Positions 1-8,456 are shown, counted from the stretch's first letter. The stretch: DNA of 47,020 nt from Paracoccaceae bacterium (GCA_024226455.1 JAAELR010000030.1:1-47020); one strand, 5' to 3'. The notes: generated by a model from the letters alone, not told the origin. Program-made: numbers and translations.

Positions 1-199
1 GCGTCTCGACCGTGTCGCAGCGGGCATAGGTGCGGAACAGCGACGCCCACAACCCATCGGCCAGCGAGTCGCCCAGCACTACAATCCGGGTCGGTTCGCG
101 CGGGCAGTCCCCGTCGGCGATCACCGCGGCATTGGCCGGTGACAGCGACAGAGCGGCGGCAAGGAGCACGCCGCCACGCAACCAGTTCGAAATCGTCAT
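1..199 (-). CDS. SGNH/GDSL-type hydrolase, 5' part only (runs off the window edge)
   Basis: Reading leftward from an ATG at 199, the first 66 codons are visible before the window ends. Residues 1-24 form a signal peptide (Trp-Leu-Arg, then an Ala/Leu-rich core ending in ANA), so the product is probably periplasmic. After it comes IVVLGDSLADGL, the block I motif of SGNH hydrolases with the nucleophile Ser in GDSL-like context. These enzymes hydrolyse esters of lipids, sugars or peptidoglycan acetyl groups; the substrate cannot be told here. The start lies 8 nt after the stop of the upstream 747-residue protein, so the two are probably co-transcribed. The remaining catalytic Asp/His block is outside the window. 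Confidence 0.8.
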   Translation of the reverse strand, partial: MTISNWLRGGVLLAAALSLSPANAAVIADGDCPREPTRIVVLGDSLADGLWASLFRTYARCDTVET

Positions 200-207
200 T
201 CCCCGTT

Positions 208-2451
208 CTACCCCTGTTCGGTCAAGGATTCTGTGTAACGGCGGATCGCCGCGACGGTGCTCGGCCCTGCAATACCATCGACGGAGCCCCTGTAAACCTC
301 CAGATCGCGCAATTTCTGCTGGATGATGCGAATCACCTCACGATTGCGGCTGGAAAGCTGCGTTGTCAGCCTGTCAGTGGCGGTTGGATCGCCCAGTTCC
401 AGCGCCGTCCAGTAAAGATCGGCGGCCCTGTCGGGCAGCGGCTCGCCCGTGGCGCCGGTCTCGTGCAGTTCGGCAAGAAAGCTGTAGGCGTGGGTGTAAC
501 CCTGATCGACCGATTTACCAAGCCAGACGGCAGCCTGTTCACCGTCCTGCGCCACGCCGGTGCCGGTCAGAAAATAGTAGCCGACGAAGAACTGGGCCAG
601 TGCGTTGCCCTCTTTGGCGATGTTCTCGGCTATGCGGAACGCGTCCTCGGGCGACTTGCCGGGGATCAGGTCCTTGGAATAGAGCACTGTCAGGATCTCC
701 TGGCTCAGCCAGTCGCCAAGGTTGGCGCCCTCGCGGGCCAGTTCCTCGGCGGTGTCGAGGTCGATCTCTCCGCCCTGCGGCGGCGCATAGTGAGAGTATG
801 CCGCAAGACCGAAGGCCGACGGGACAGCGTCTTCCATGCCGAAGGCATAAGAGGCCTTGGCGGTCTCGAAATCTCCACCGGCCTGTGCGATCCGGCCCAG
901 TGTGGTGCGAATCGCTCCGTCGTCGGGGAACTCCTTCGCCGCAGCTTCGCAGATATTGAGCGCTTTCGACTGATCTATCGCTTCCAGCTTGCGTGGGCCG
1001 CCAAGCTGCGGCACGCCGGCCATCTCGAAGCAGGGCGAGCTGAACTCGGCGCGCTTGGCCTCGACCACCAGCGCGGCGGACACGGTATCGCGGCCCTCGC
1101 AGATGCTGCAACCGTCCAGCCAGGTCTGCATCAACCCGGCGTCGTGGCTGTCGAGCGCGGTCTGAAAGCTGGCCCGTTCGGCCTGATAGGCGGCGTCGGA
1201 TTCGATCTGTTCCACCAGCTTGCGCGCCTCGGCCTGATGCGTGCAGGCGACGCAGTCGTCGGCATAGCTGCGCAAGGCCGCCACATCACGGGTATTGAAC
1301 GCGGCGCGATAGGCCTTGGCCTCGGCATCGAAGGCGCGCGCCTTGGCGTCGATCTCGATGATCCTGGCCTCGACCTCGTCGCGGTAGGTGCAAAGCGCGC
1401 AATTCTCCAGGTAGATCGCTAGCCGTTCGGGCTGGCCGTCGCTCTTGATGCGGTTCCAGATCTCGGCCTCCAGCGCGTCGGCGCGGGCAAACTCTTCCAT
1501 GTCGCGCAGCCGGTCTGTCAGCGCCTTTTCGTTGGGGCAATAAAGACAGTTGGCAAGAAACTCGTGAACCCCCTCGCGGTTCTCTGATTCCATCATGAAC
1601 ATCGCCTCGAAGGTCTCGTTGTAAAGCCCGGTCTCCATCTCGGTAAAGGACGAGCGGCCCGTGAATGCCACCAGTTCCTGGCCGGGATCGTTCGAGGACT
1701 TGATCAGCAGGCTGTATTTTGGCCCGCAGACCGGGTCGCGCGCCACCAGCCGGTTCAGGGCTCGGGTCAGGTAGGCCTCGACCTCGGCGGCGGTCGACAC
1801 GCCGTCGGCATTGCCAAAGGGCGCCCGGTCGGCAAGGCCGCTGACAAGGCTGTAATGCAGCGCCTGGGCAGGGGCGTCGGAACAGGTGCCCGCGCCGGCG
1901 TCGGCACCGATCATCACCACCATCAGGTCGAACCCTATGCCGTTCAGCGCCGCCTGCACGTCGCTGATCGCCAGTGGAAACACGTCAGCCTCGTCGGTGA
2001 CGCGGACAAAGCCGACGCGGCGATGCTTGGGATTGAACGCGCCGACCACGGCAGAGGCGCGGTCCGCGAAATCGCTCAGCGAAAGCTCTTCTCCGCCCAG
2101 CCCGATCTGGTAACCGGCCTCGCCCTGCAGCAGCGCCACCTCGGTGATCAGGAAGAACTGTTCGAACTGCGCGTGGGTTTCGCTGGGTGCGCTGACAAAG
2201 GTAGAGACCGGGCTGGCGCGCAGCCGGGCGGCGAATACGGTCTGTTGGGCGTCCTCGGCGGCGGGCAGGCTGTCGATGGCGATCACCGGCATGTCGGTCG
2301 GAACCCCGCCCGGTGCACCGTCCTGGGGCGAGGCGCCGATGAACAAAAGCTGCATTTTCGGATCTGCGCCGTCAGAGGCGGTGGCGATTGTGGGCGCGGT
2401 CAGACCGAGTCCGACAAGCCCAAGAGCGAGCAAAATGAGGCGAAGCAGCAC
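208..2451 (-). CDS. Secreted protein with four CxxC repeats, Sel1-like repeats and a C-terminal peptidoglycan-binding domain
   Basis: The best start is GTG at 2451, with GGAG 9 nt upstream (747 aa); the frame stays open to a TTG at 2508. A hydrophobic signal peptide (LLRLILLALGLVGLGL) comes first. Residues ~30-280 weakly recall a caspase-like fold (SLVSGLADRAPFGNADG resembles the end of such domains), but I see no Cys/His dyad. Four ~49-residue repeats follow, each with CxxC (Cys at about 302, 351, 400 and 448: CLYC, CALC, CVAC, CSIC). Sel1/TPR-type helical repeats come next (DAFRIAENIAKEGNALAQFF and following), then a C-terminal peptidoglycan-binding motif (LRDLEVYRGSVDGIAGPST). The likely role is an envelope scaffold; the function is unknown. 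The SGNH hydrolase follows 8 nt downstream. Confidence 0.85.
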   Translation of the reverse strand: MLLRLILLALGLVGLGLTAPTIATASDGADPKMQLLFIGASPQDGAPGGVPTDMPVIAIDSLPAAEDAQQTVFAARLRASPVSTFVSAPSETHAQFEQFFLITEVALLQGEAGYQIGLGGEELSLSDFADRASAVVGAFNPKHRRVGFVRVTDEADVFPLAISDVQAALNGIGFDLMVVMIGADAGAGTCSDAPAQALHYSLVSGLADRAPFGNADGVSTAAEVEAYLTRALNRLVARDPVCGPKYSLLIKSSNDPGQELVAFTGRSSFTEMETGLYNETFEAMFMMESENREGVHEFLANCLYCPNEKALTDRLRDMEEFARADALEAEIWNRIKSDGQPERLAIYLENCALCTYRDEVEARIIEIDAKARAFDAEAKAYRAAFNTRDVAALRSYADDCVACTHQAEARKLVEQIESDAAYQAERASFQTALDSHDAGLMQTWLDGCSICEGRDTVSAALVVEAKRAEFSSPCFEMAGVPQLGGPRKLEAIDQSKALNICEAAAKEFPDDGAIRTTLGRIAQAGGDFETAKASYAFGMEDAVPSAFGLAAYSHYAPPQGGEIDLDTAEELAREGANLGDWLSQEILTVLYSKDLIPGKSPEDAFRIAENIAKEGNALAQFFVGYYFLTGTGVAQDGEQAAVWLGKSVDQGYTHAYSFLAELHETGATGEPLPDRAADLYWTALELGDPTATDRLTTQLSSRNREVIRIIQQKLRDLEVYRGSVDGIAGPSTVAAIRRYTESLTEQG

Positions 2452-2853
2452 GATTCTAATCTCCCGGCGGACAAAACCCGCGACCTGATGCAAGGAACGA
2501 TGCAGCAAAGCTATTCAAATGCCCCCGCGGGAACAAACGAAAACCAAGAAATTCTGAACTGTGGGTGGTATTTCTGACACGATGGTTAACGCGGCGGATC
2601 AAAACCTGTTTCGCCGCCAACGCGGTGAATTCGCCGTCGCAGGGTTTTCCGGATCCAATCGGCGATACGCGACTTGCGCGGGCCTTGCTCGCGCATTGGC
2701 ACGCTGGTCGCGCCATCGGAGCCTTTATCCGGCCCCCAGGGCGCAGATTTGCCGGTACGAGCATTCATCGTGTCGTTTTTTGGGGGTGACCTTGGCAGGC
2801 GTCCGTGGTCAACGGGGCACAGAATTCGACCATGCAGAACGGAAAGGCCACCC
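2452..2853. other. Divergent intergenic region between the Sel1-repeat gene and the first folD
   Basis: This 402-nt stretch separates genes transcribed away from each other, so it should hold promoters for both. A short inverted repeat (GCGGCG at 2591-2596 pairing with CGCCGC at 2612-2617) and a T6G5 run near 2776-2786 are visible. I found no convincing ORF, tRNA or riboswitch. The folD1 ribosome-binding site GGAAAGG (2841-2847) is at its right edge. Confidence 0.5.
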
Positions 2854-3747
2854 ATGTCGGCAACCCTGATCGACGGCAAATCCATCGCCGCAGAGGTGAA
2901 CCAGCAGACGGCGGCGCAGGCGGCAGAGCTGGCGCAGGCAGGCTGGCAGCCGCGGCTGGTGTCGGTCTCGGTCGGTGATTCGTCTGCCTCCGACCTATAC
3001 GTCCGCAACCAGAGCCGCGCGGCTGAACGCGCCGGGGTCGAGTTCGAGGCGCGCAGCTATCCGACCGAAACCTCGCTGGAACAGCTCTCGGGCATTCTGC
3101 AGGGGCTGAATTCGGATCCGCGCGTGCACGGTATCATCATCCAGCGCCCGCTGCCCGGTCACATCCCGGTAAAGGCGCTGCAAAAGGCGGTGCACCCGCT
3201 GAAGGATGTAGAGGGCATGCATCCCGCATCCATCGGCAACATCGTCTATAACGATCTCGCACTCGGCCCCTGCACCGCCGTGGCCGCGGTAGAGATCCTC
3301 AAGACCCTGCCGCTTGATATCGAGGGCCTGAACGCCACGGTGATCGGCCATTCCGAGATTGTCGGCAAACCCATCGCGTTCCTGCTGATGGGGCTGGGGG
3401 CGACGGTGACCGTCTGCCACCACATGACCCGCCAGGTGGCGATGCATTCGCGGGCGGCGGATGCAGTATTTGTCGCCGTTGGGCGGACGGGGCTTGTCAC
3501 CGGCGAGATGCTGAAACCCGGCTGTGCGCTGATCGATATCGGCATCAACCGCATCGACACGCCCGATGGACGCAAGACAGTGGGCGACGCCGATTTCGAC
3601 AGCTGCTCCAGGGTTGCCGGCTGGATCACGCCCGTGCCCGGCGGTGTTGGCCCGGTGACGGTGGCCACGCTGATGAGCAACGCCGTGCTGGCGGCCCAAA
3701 TGCAGAAAGATCACTATCAGGCGGCGTTTGCGTCGACTGATTTTTAG
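2854..3747 (+). CDS. folD: FolD-family methylene-THF dehydrogenase/cyclohydrolase paralogue with altered catalytic residues
   Basis: 297 aa from ATG 2854, with GGAAAGG 6 nt upstream. The frame is open further upstream but lacks a site there. FolD oxidises 5,10-methylene-THF to methenyl-THF with NADP and hydrolyses it to 10-formyl-THF in the cytosol. Family motifs are clear: GIIIQRPLPG (Gln97 retained), the Rossmann segment VIGHSEIVGKP, and [14 protein letters not shown]. Compared with E. coli FolD, the catalytic Lys54 position (Tyr+4) is Gln53 (YVRNQ), and Asp121 of KDVDGFHP is Glu120 (KDVEGMHP). The second copy 75 nt downstream keeps both. I infer reduced or absent cyclohydrolase activity, possibly dehydrogenase only or a different folate substrate. 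Confidence 0.9.
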   Translation: MSATLIDGKSIAAEVNQQTAAQAAELAQAGWQPRLVSVSVGDSSASDLYVRNQSRAAERAGVEFEARSYPTETSLEQLSGILQGLNSDPRVHGIIIQRPLPGHIPVKALQKAVHPLKDVEGMHPASIGNIVYNDLALGPCTAVAAVEILKTLPLDIEGLNATVIGHSEIVGKPIAFLLMGLGATVTVCHHMTRQVAMHSRAADAVFVAVGRTGLVTGEMLKPGCALIDIGINRIDTPDGRKTVGDADFDSCSRVAGWITPVPGGVGPVTVATLMSNAVLAAQMQKDHYQAAFASTDF

Positions 3748-3822
3748 GACTTGCACCCATGCCGGTCCCGCGGCTTGACTGCCGCCCGCGGGAGACGGCC
3801 ATAGAACCGAAGGAACAATGTC

Positions 3823-4740
3823 ATGACAGCCAAGATCATCGACGGAAAAGCGTTTGCGGCGGATGTCCGCGCCCGCGTGGCCAAGCACGTCGCCCGCGTA
3901 AAGGACGAAAGCGGCATCACACCGGGGCTGGCGGTGGTGCTGGTGGGCGAGGATCCGGCCAGCCAGGTCTATGTGCGCTCCAAGGGCACGATGACCGTCG
4001 AGACCGGGATGAACTCTTACGAGCACAAGCTCAATGCCGACACTGCCGAGGCGGATCTGCTGGCGCTGATCGACAAGCTGAACGGCGATCCGGCGGTGCA
4101 TGGCATCCTGGTGCAACTGCCGCTTCCGGGGCATCTGAACGAGGATCTGGTGATCAACTCGATCGACCCGGCCAAGGATGTGGACGGCTTTCATATCTCG
4201 AATGTCGGGCTTTTGGGGACCGGGCAGAAATCGATGGTGCCCTGCACGCCGCTGGGCTGCCTGATGATGCTGCGCGACCATCATGGCAGCCTGTCGGGGC
4301 TGGACGCGGTGGTGATCGGGCGCTCGAACATCGTCGGCAAGCCGATGGCGCAACTGCTGATCAAGGACAGCTGCACCGTGACCGTGGCGCATTCACGCAC
4401 CAAGGATCTGCCCGGCACCGTTCGGCGCGCCGATATCGTGGTGGCGGCGGTGGGCCGACCGCAGATGGTGCCGGGCGACTGGATCAAACCCGGCGCAACG
4501 GTGATCGACGTGGGCATCAACCGCATCGAGGCGCCTGAACGGGGCACCAAAGAGGACGGCAGCGTCAAGACCCGGCTGGTGGGCGATGTCGATTTCGACA
4601 GCTGTGCGGCTGTGGCAGGCGCCATCACCCCGGTGCCCGGCGGGGTCGGGCCGATGACCATCGCCTGTCTGCTGGCCAACACCCTGACCGCCTGTTGCCG
4701 GGCCAACGGGCTGGAAGAACCGCAAGGGCTGACTGCCTGA
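3823..4740 (+). CDS. folD: Bifunctional methylene-THF dehydrogenase / methenyl-THF cyclohydrolase FolD
   Basis: 305 aa, ATG start with an AAGGA element upstream. This is the canonical copy: Tyr50 and Lys54 (VYVRSK), [28 protein letters not shown] and [15 protein letters not shown] are all present. It interconverts 5,10-methylene-, methenyl- and 10-formyl-THF, feeding purine synthesis or, in the oxidative direction, burning methyl groups from methylated compounds. It follows the altered folD on the same strand after a 75-nt gap that contains a CCCGCGG/CCGCGGG inverted repeat, so the two are probably one transcript. In marine Rhodobacteraceae folD often accompanies one-carbon oxidation genes; no fhs or purU is visible in this window. 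Confidence 0.95.
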   Translation: MTAKIIDGKAFAADVRARVAKHVARVKDESGITPGLAVVLVGEDPASQVYVRSKGTMTVETGMNSYEHKLNADTAEADLLALIDKLNGDPAVHGILVQLPLPGHLNEDLVINSIDPAKDVDGFHISNVGLLGTGQKSMVPCTPLGCLMMLRDHHGSLSGLDAVVIGRSNIVGKPMAQLLIKDSCTVTVAHSRTKDLPGTVRRADIVVAAVGRPQMVPGDWIKPGATVIDVGINRIEAPERGTKEDGSVKTRLVGDVDFDSCAAVAGAITPVPGGVGPMTIACLLANTLTACCRANGLEEPQGLTA

Positions 4741-4750
4741 GCAGGGTTTT

Positions 4751-4795
4751 CGGATCGCTTGCGCGATCCGACCGACCCGGGGGGTTCCACCCCCC
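4751..4795. terminator. Double hairpin after the folD pair
   Basis: Two adjacent inverted repeats follow folD: CGGATCGC/GCGATCCG (4751-4770, 4-nt loop) and GGGGGG/CCCCCC around TTCCA (4779-4795). There is no T-run. The second hairpin resembles G/C-run hairpins common between Rhodobacteraceae genes. It probably ends the folD transcript and may also end the convergent methyltransferase transcript. Confidence 0.55.
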
Positions 4796-4874
4796 AGACC
4801 CTCCTGGGACCGATTGGTGACCAGGACGAAGTTACCCCGGCTCTGATGCGCAGGAGCGCGGCCAGATCGGGCTG

Positions 4875-5684
4875 TCAGATCCGCCGCATCAGGATCAACC
4901 GGTACTCGAGCCGCTCGGGGAAGCTCTCGGCGCGCCCGCCGGGGCGGCCGATCTTGTCGAGCTTGCGGCCCAGCAGCCATTCGGCCAGCTTCGCCCGGAT
5001 CGGATAAGCCTTTCCCAGCGCGGCGCGGGCCCTCTGGGCGAAGGGTCCGAACAGGTTGGTTCGCATGTGGTCAAGCACCACGAAGGTCGGCAGGATGGCC
5101 TGGGTCAGGTCCTCGTCGCCAAGCACCTCGAACACGCCCTGATCCTCGACCATGCGGCGGAATTCGGCATGGGTGCCGCGGGTGCCGCCCTCGGCCTCGG
5201 CGGCGTCCTTGCGGAAATAGTCGAAGATCAGCACATGCCGGTCCGCATGGCGGGCCAGCTTGGCCAGCGCCTGGGCCAGGTCGATATAATGAAAGCTTTC
5301 GGCGAACATGCACAGATCGAAGGTTCGCTCTGTGTCGTAGTCCTCGAACTTCAGGTCATGCACAAGGACATCCCCCCGCAGCTTGCCGCGGGCCAGCGCA
5401 TTGAGATGCTCGGACGGGCACAGGCACTCCAGCGCATAGCCCTTTTCGGTCAGCCCCAGCGCATTGGCCCCGGTGCCAGAGCCGACGTCGAGGATGGTCC
5501 GGGTTCCCTTTGGGATCCTTGAGACCAGCAGGTCGAAATAGGCCTGCTGCGCCTGACCCAGCGATTGCAGCGACAGGACCTGCGGAACCCCGTCGGGCCA
5601 ATATCCGTAATGCGCGTGCCCGTGGCCGTAAACGGCCTGGGTCAGCGTTGCTTCCAGATCGAGGCGGATTTCCTTTGTCGACAC
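4875..5684 (-). CDS. Class I SAM-dependent methyltransferase
   Basis: The open frame extends to 5927, but homology-like sequence begins at GTG 5684 (VSTKEIRLDLEATL), with GAAGGG upstream, giving 269 aa. The SAM-binding motif I is ILDVGSGTGANALGL; an acidic residue after the second strand and FDLCMFAESFHYID (motif IV region) follow. The C-terminal third is basic (RAALGKAYPIRAKLAEWLLG). The substrate is unknown; small molecules or a lipid are possible. It is transcribed away from the class II aldolase and converges on the folD hairpins. Confidence 0.8.
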   Translation of the reverse strand: MSTKEIRLDLEATLTQAVYGHGHAHYGYWPDGVPQVLSLQSLGQAQQAYFDLLVSRIPKGTRTILDVGSGTGANALGLTEKGYALECLCPSEHLNALARGKLRGDVLVHDLKFEDYDTERTFDLCMFAESFHYIDLAQALAKLARHADRHVLIFDYFRKDAAEAEGGTRGTHAEFRRMVEDQGVFEVLGDEDLTQAILPTFVVLDHMRTNLFGPFAQRARAALGKAYPIRAKLAEWLLGRKLDKIGRPGGRAESFPERLEYRLILMRRI

Positions 5685-5708
5685 GTATTCCAGCCCTTCG
5701 CTGCTGTG

Positions 5709-5724
5709 CCGCCCTGCGGGGCGG
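5709..5724 (+). terminator. Short G/C hairpin followed by TCTTTT
   Basis: CCGCCC-TGCG-GGGCGG is a perfect 6-bp stem with a tetraloop, followed by TCTTTT. It lies in the divergent region upstream of the aldolase and reads as a possible small terminator or attenuator on the plus strand. A second weak GCCGG/CCGGC pair follows at about 5737-5754. Confidence 0.35.
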
Positions 5725-5848
5725 TCTTTTGGGGAAGCCGGTCTTTTCCCGGCCCTCTCCCGGTATCTCCAGCCCTGTTGCCATGGAATGCCCGCGGTGC
5801 AAAAGCGAAAAACAACGTCGCAAAAAGCTTGGCAGGGCAAAGCAAACC

Positions 5849-5863
5849 TGACCAGACCGGTCA
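5849..5863. promoter_or_regulatory. Palindrome TGACCAGACCGGTCA, candidate operator
   Basis: A 15-nt inverted repeat (TGACC/GGTCA) sits 29 nt before the ATG of the class II aldolase gene in the divergent region. Its position suits a regulator site. No regulator gene is adjacent, so the partner is unknown. Confidence 0.35.
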
Positions 5864-5892
5864 AAACTCGATGCAACCGGACAGAGGCCGCA

Positions 5893-6654
5893 ATGGAACC
5901 CGCACGCCAGCAACCCTGCCCGAACATGGATCACTGGCCCGAACGGGTCGATCTTGCGGCGGCGTTGCGCTGGACCGAACGGCTGAACCTGCACGAGGCG
6001 GTGTCGAACCATTTCAGCCTGGCAGTGAACGAGGACGGCACCCGTTTCCTGATGAACCCCAACCAGGTTCATTTCCGCCGCATCAGGGCATCCGAACTGC
6101 TGCTGCTGGACGCCAACGACCCCGACACGCTGAACCAGCCCAACGCGCCGGATGCCACCGCCTGGGGCCTGCACAGCGCCGTCCACCGGCACTGCCCGCA
6201 CGCGCGCTGCGCCGTTCATGTGCATTCGATCCACGCCACGGTTCTGGCTAGCCTTGCAGATTCGAACCTGCCGCCGATCGACCAGAACACGGCGATGTTC
6301 TTTGACCGCTGTGTGATCGACGAAAACTATGGCGGGCTGGCTTTCGAGGCTGAGGGCGAGCGTTGTGCCGGGCTGCTTGGCGACCCGAAGAAGACAGTGA
6401 TGATCATGGGCAATCACGGCGTCATGACCATCGGCAGCACGGTGGCCGAGGCGTTCAACCGGATGTATTTCTTCGAACGCGCCGCCGAGACATATATCCG
6501 CGCGCTGCAGACCGGGCGACCGCTGCGGGTGCTGAGCGACGAGGTCGCCGAGAGCGTGGCGTCAGAGGTCGAGGTCTATGACAACCAGGCCGCCCGGCAC
6601 CTGAACGAGCTGAAGGCGATTCTGGACGAGGAAGGATCGACATACGCAACCTAG
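5893..6654 (+). CDS. Class II aldolase/adducin family protein
   Basis: 253 aa from ATG 5893, with AGAGG 5 nt upstream; the frame is open to 5788 but without a better site. The family uses a Zn-type metal to cleave or rearrange sugar phosphates or similar hydroxy-carbonyls. Metal ligands are visible as His109/His111 (AVHVHSIHATV) and His175 (MGNHGVM). The Glu usually found in SEW of fuculose-phosphate aldolases is replaced (ATAWGLH), so this is a divergent branch and the substrate is not predictable. The protein is complete (family ~210-260 aa). It is divergent from the methyltransferase and followed by a repeat-like stretch. Confidence 0.88.
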   Translation: MEPARQQPCPNMDHWPERVDLAAALRWTERLNLHEAVSNHFSLAVNEDGTRFLMNPNQVHFRRIRASELLLLDANDPDTLNQPNAPDATAWGLHSAVHRHCPHARCAVHVHSIHATVLASLADSNLPPIDQNTAMFFDRCVIDENYGGLAFEAEGERCAGLLGDPKKTVMIMGNHGVMTIGSTVAEAFNRMYFFERAAETYIRALQTGRPLRVLSDEVAESVASEVEVYDNQAARHLNELKAILDEEGSTYAT

Positions 6655-6867
6655 CCCGGCCATGTGCGGCCATGTCCGGCCTGGCACAGTGGGCCCGGTC
6701 GGGCAATGAGCCGCCGGGCAATTGGTGTGCGGTCGCCACGCGGGGTCATACCTTTGGGTGCCAGAGGCGGTAGAGCAAGACCGCGAAACCGAGTAAGGAA
6801 TCCAGGCCTGTTGCCGGGCACGCTTTCGTGGCAGGCTGGGCGCAATGACAAGAAGACGGGGTCGGCT
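6655..6867. repeat. Non-coding stretch with REP-like short repeats
   Basis: It opens with a 10-nt-periodic run (GGCCATGTGC, GGCCATGTCC, GGCCTGGCAC). It ends with a long imperfect hairpin around 6807-6842 whose core is CACG-CTTT-CGTG. All reading frames give low-complexity Arg/Pro/Ser-rich peptides. It looks like a dispersed REP-type intergenic repeat, but only one copy is in this window, so that is an impression rather than a proof. Confidence 0.35.
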
Positions 6868-7512
6868 GTGATACACTCTTTGCTCGTGTGGCTTGTCGGT
6901 GAGTGCATCGCGCTTTTCGCGCGACTGATCACCGCTGTGCGTGCGATCTGGGACGGGATAGAGCCCGTTCCCCACCAGCGGGTCTACTTTGCCAACCACA
7001 CCAGCAATGGTGATTTCGTCCTGATCTGGACCGTCCTGCCCCCCGCCATGCGTTCGCGCACGCGACCCGTGGCCGCCGCCGACTATTGGCTGACTTCAGG
7101 GCTTCGCAAGTTCATCGGACAAGCCGTGTTTCGCGCGGTCCTGATCGACCGCAACCCCGAAACCCGAACAATGGACCCCATCACCCAGATGGTGGAAGCG
7201 CTCGACACCGGCGCCTCGCTGATCCTGTTCCCCGAAGGAACCCGCAACACAACGCAAGCCTCGCTTCTGCCCTTCAAATCAGGGCTGTTCCATCTGGCAA
7301 CGGCCAGGCCGGATGTCGACCTCGTCCCGGTCTGGATTTCGAACCTGAACCACGTAATGCCAAAAGGCGAGACCGTGCCGGTGCCGCTGATCTGCACCGT
7401 TGGCTTCGGCGTCCCGGTTCACATCGAGCCGGACGAGCCAAAGGAAGCCTTTCTCGAGCGCGCGCAAACGGCTTTGCTCGCACTTGCCCCGGCGAAAGAC
7501 ACCGCACCATGA
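6868..7512 (+). CDS. PlsC-type 1-acylglycerol-3-phosphate acyltransferase
   Basis: 214 aa from GTG 6868 with an ACGGGG element upstream; earlier codons in the frame come from the repeat region. It transfers an acyl group to lysophosphatidate-like substrates at the inner membrane. The acyltransferase motifs are present: block I NHTSNGD (His44, Asp49) and block III FPEGTRN (121-127). One N-terminal hydrophobic segment (LLVWLVGECIALFARL) anchors it. Its stop overlaps the cdsA-like start (ATGA at 7509-7512). This begins a four-gene overlapping cassette, so it probably makes phosphatidate for the next enzyme rather than serving as the housekeeping PlsC. Confidence 0.9.
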   Translation: MIHSLLVWLVGECIALFARLITAVRAIWDGIEPVPHQRVYFANHTSNGDFVLIWTVLPPAMRSRTRPVAAADYWLTSGLRKFIGQAVFRAVLIDRNPETRTMDPITQMVEALDTGASLILFPEGTRNTTQASLLPFKSGLFHLATARPDVDLVPVWISNLNHVMPKGETVPVPLICTVGFGVPVHIEPDEPKEAFLERAQTALLALAPAKDTAP

Positions 7513-8456
7513 CCCCCCATGCCGAATTCCTTGCGCTCATGGCGGGCGTGCTTGCCATTTTGATCGTCGCCTCCATCGCCGGCGCCATCCTGCACCGCCG
7601 TTTCAACGCCGACGGCATGAACGCCACAATCGAGAACCTCAACGCCAGGATCGTGGCGTGGTGGGCCATGGTGGGCCTGCTTGGCCTTGCGCTGCTCGCC
7701 GGGCGCATCGGGGTTCTGATCCTGTTTGCGGTGCTTTCCTTTGCCGCGCTTCGCGAGTTCCTTACCCTGACCGAAAAGCGTCGCGGCGACCACTGGGCGC
7801 TGGCCGCGGGGTTCTTTGTCATCCTGCCGGTTCAGTACATCCTGATCGGCATGGACTGGTACGGGCTCTACTCGATCTTCATTCCGGTCTACGGGTTTCT
7901 GTTTCTGCCCATCCTTGCGGTCCTGCGGGGCGATACGGACGCCTTTCTGAACCGGGTGGCAGAAACCCAGTGGGGCCTTATGATCTGCGTCTTCGCCGCC
8001 TCGCACGTGCCGGCACTTTTGACACTCCGGATCGAGGGCTACGAAGGCAAGTCCATCCTGCTGATCGCTTTTCTGGTCTTCACGGTGCAATTCTCGGACG
8101 TGATGCAATACATCTGGGGCAAGCTCTGCGGGCGGCGCAAGATCGCGCCCGGGCTCTCGCCATCGAAAACATGGGAGGGGTTCATCGGCGGCACGCTTAC
8201 CGCCTCGCTTGCGGGGGCGGGTCTTTGGTGGCTCACGCCTTTCACCCCTCTGCAGGCCTTCCTCATGGCCCTGGTCGTCACACAGCTGGGCTTTTTCGGC
8301 GGCCTGGTGATGTCGGCGATCAAGCGCGACAAGGGGGTAAAGGACTGGGGCCACCTGATCGCAGGGCATGGCGGGTTCATCGACCGACTTGATTCCGTGG
8401 TCTTCTCGGCCCCGATCTTCTTTCACCTGACGCGCTACTTCTGGTCCGCGGTATGA
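7509..8456 (+). CDS. Phosphatidate cytidylyltransferase (CdsA family)
   Basis: 315 aa, start overlapping the upstream stop (ATGA). It converts phosphatidate and CTP to CDP-diacylglycerol in the inner membrane. The C-terminal CdsA signature is intact: SAIKRDKGVKDWGHLI followed by GHGGFIDRLD, including the metal-binding Asp residues. About eight membrane segments are visible (for example LLGLALLAGRIGVLILFAVL and FIGGTLTASLAGAGLWWL). E. coli YnbB is the comparable second CdsA-like protein and sits beside a CDP-alcohol transferase (YnbA), as here. Likely a dedicated supplier for the last gene of the cassette. Confidence 0.92.
   Translation: MTPHAEFLALMAGVLAILIVASIAGAILHRRFNADGMNATIENLNARIVAWWAMVGLLGLALLAGRIGVLILFAVLSFAALREFLTLTEKRRGDHWALAAGFFVILPVQYILIGMDWYGLYSIFIPVYGFLFLPILAVLRGDTDAFLNRVAETQWGLMICVFAASHVPALLTLRIEGYEGKSILLIAFLVFTVQFSDVMQYIWGKLCGRRKIAPGLSPSKTWEGFIGGTLTASLAGAGLWWLTPFTPLQAFLMALVVTQLGFFGGLVMSAIKRDKGVKDWGHLIAGHGGFIDRLDSVVFSAPIFFHLTRYFWSAV

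Noticed and set aside
139-1422. 427-codon plus-strand open frame
   Set aside because: Antisense to the CxxC/Sel1 protein gene, which has signal peptide, repeats and a peptidoglycan-binding end.
2509-2853. Tetrahydrofolate riboswitch upstream of folD
   Set aside because: I looked for a conserved folded leader but saw only one short 6-bp stem far from the start; nothing matches a known THF aptamer.
2995-4392. 465-codon minus-strand open frame
   Set aside because: Antisense to both folD genes and rich in His/Arg/Gln; no domain visible.
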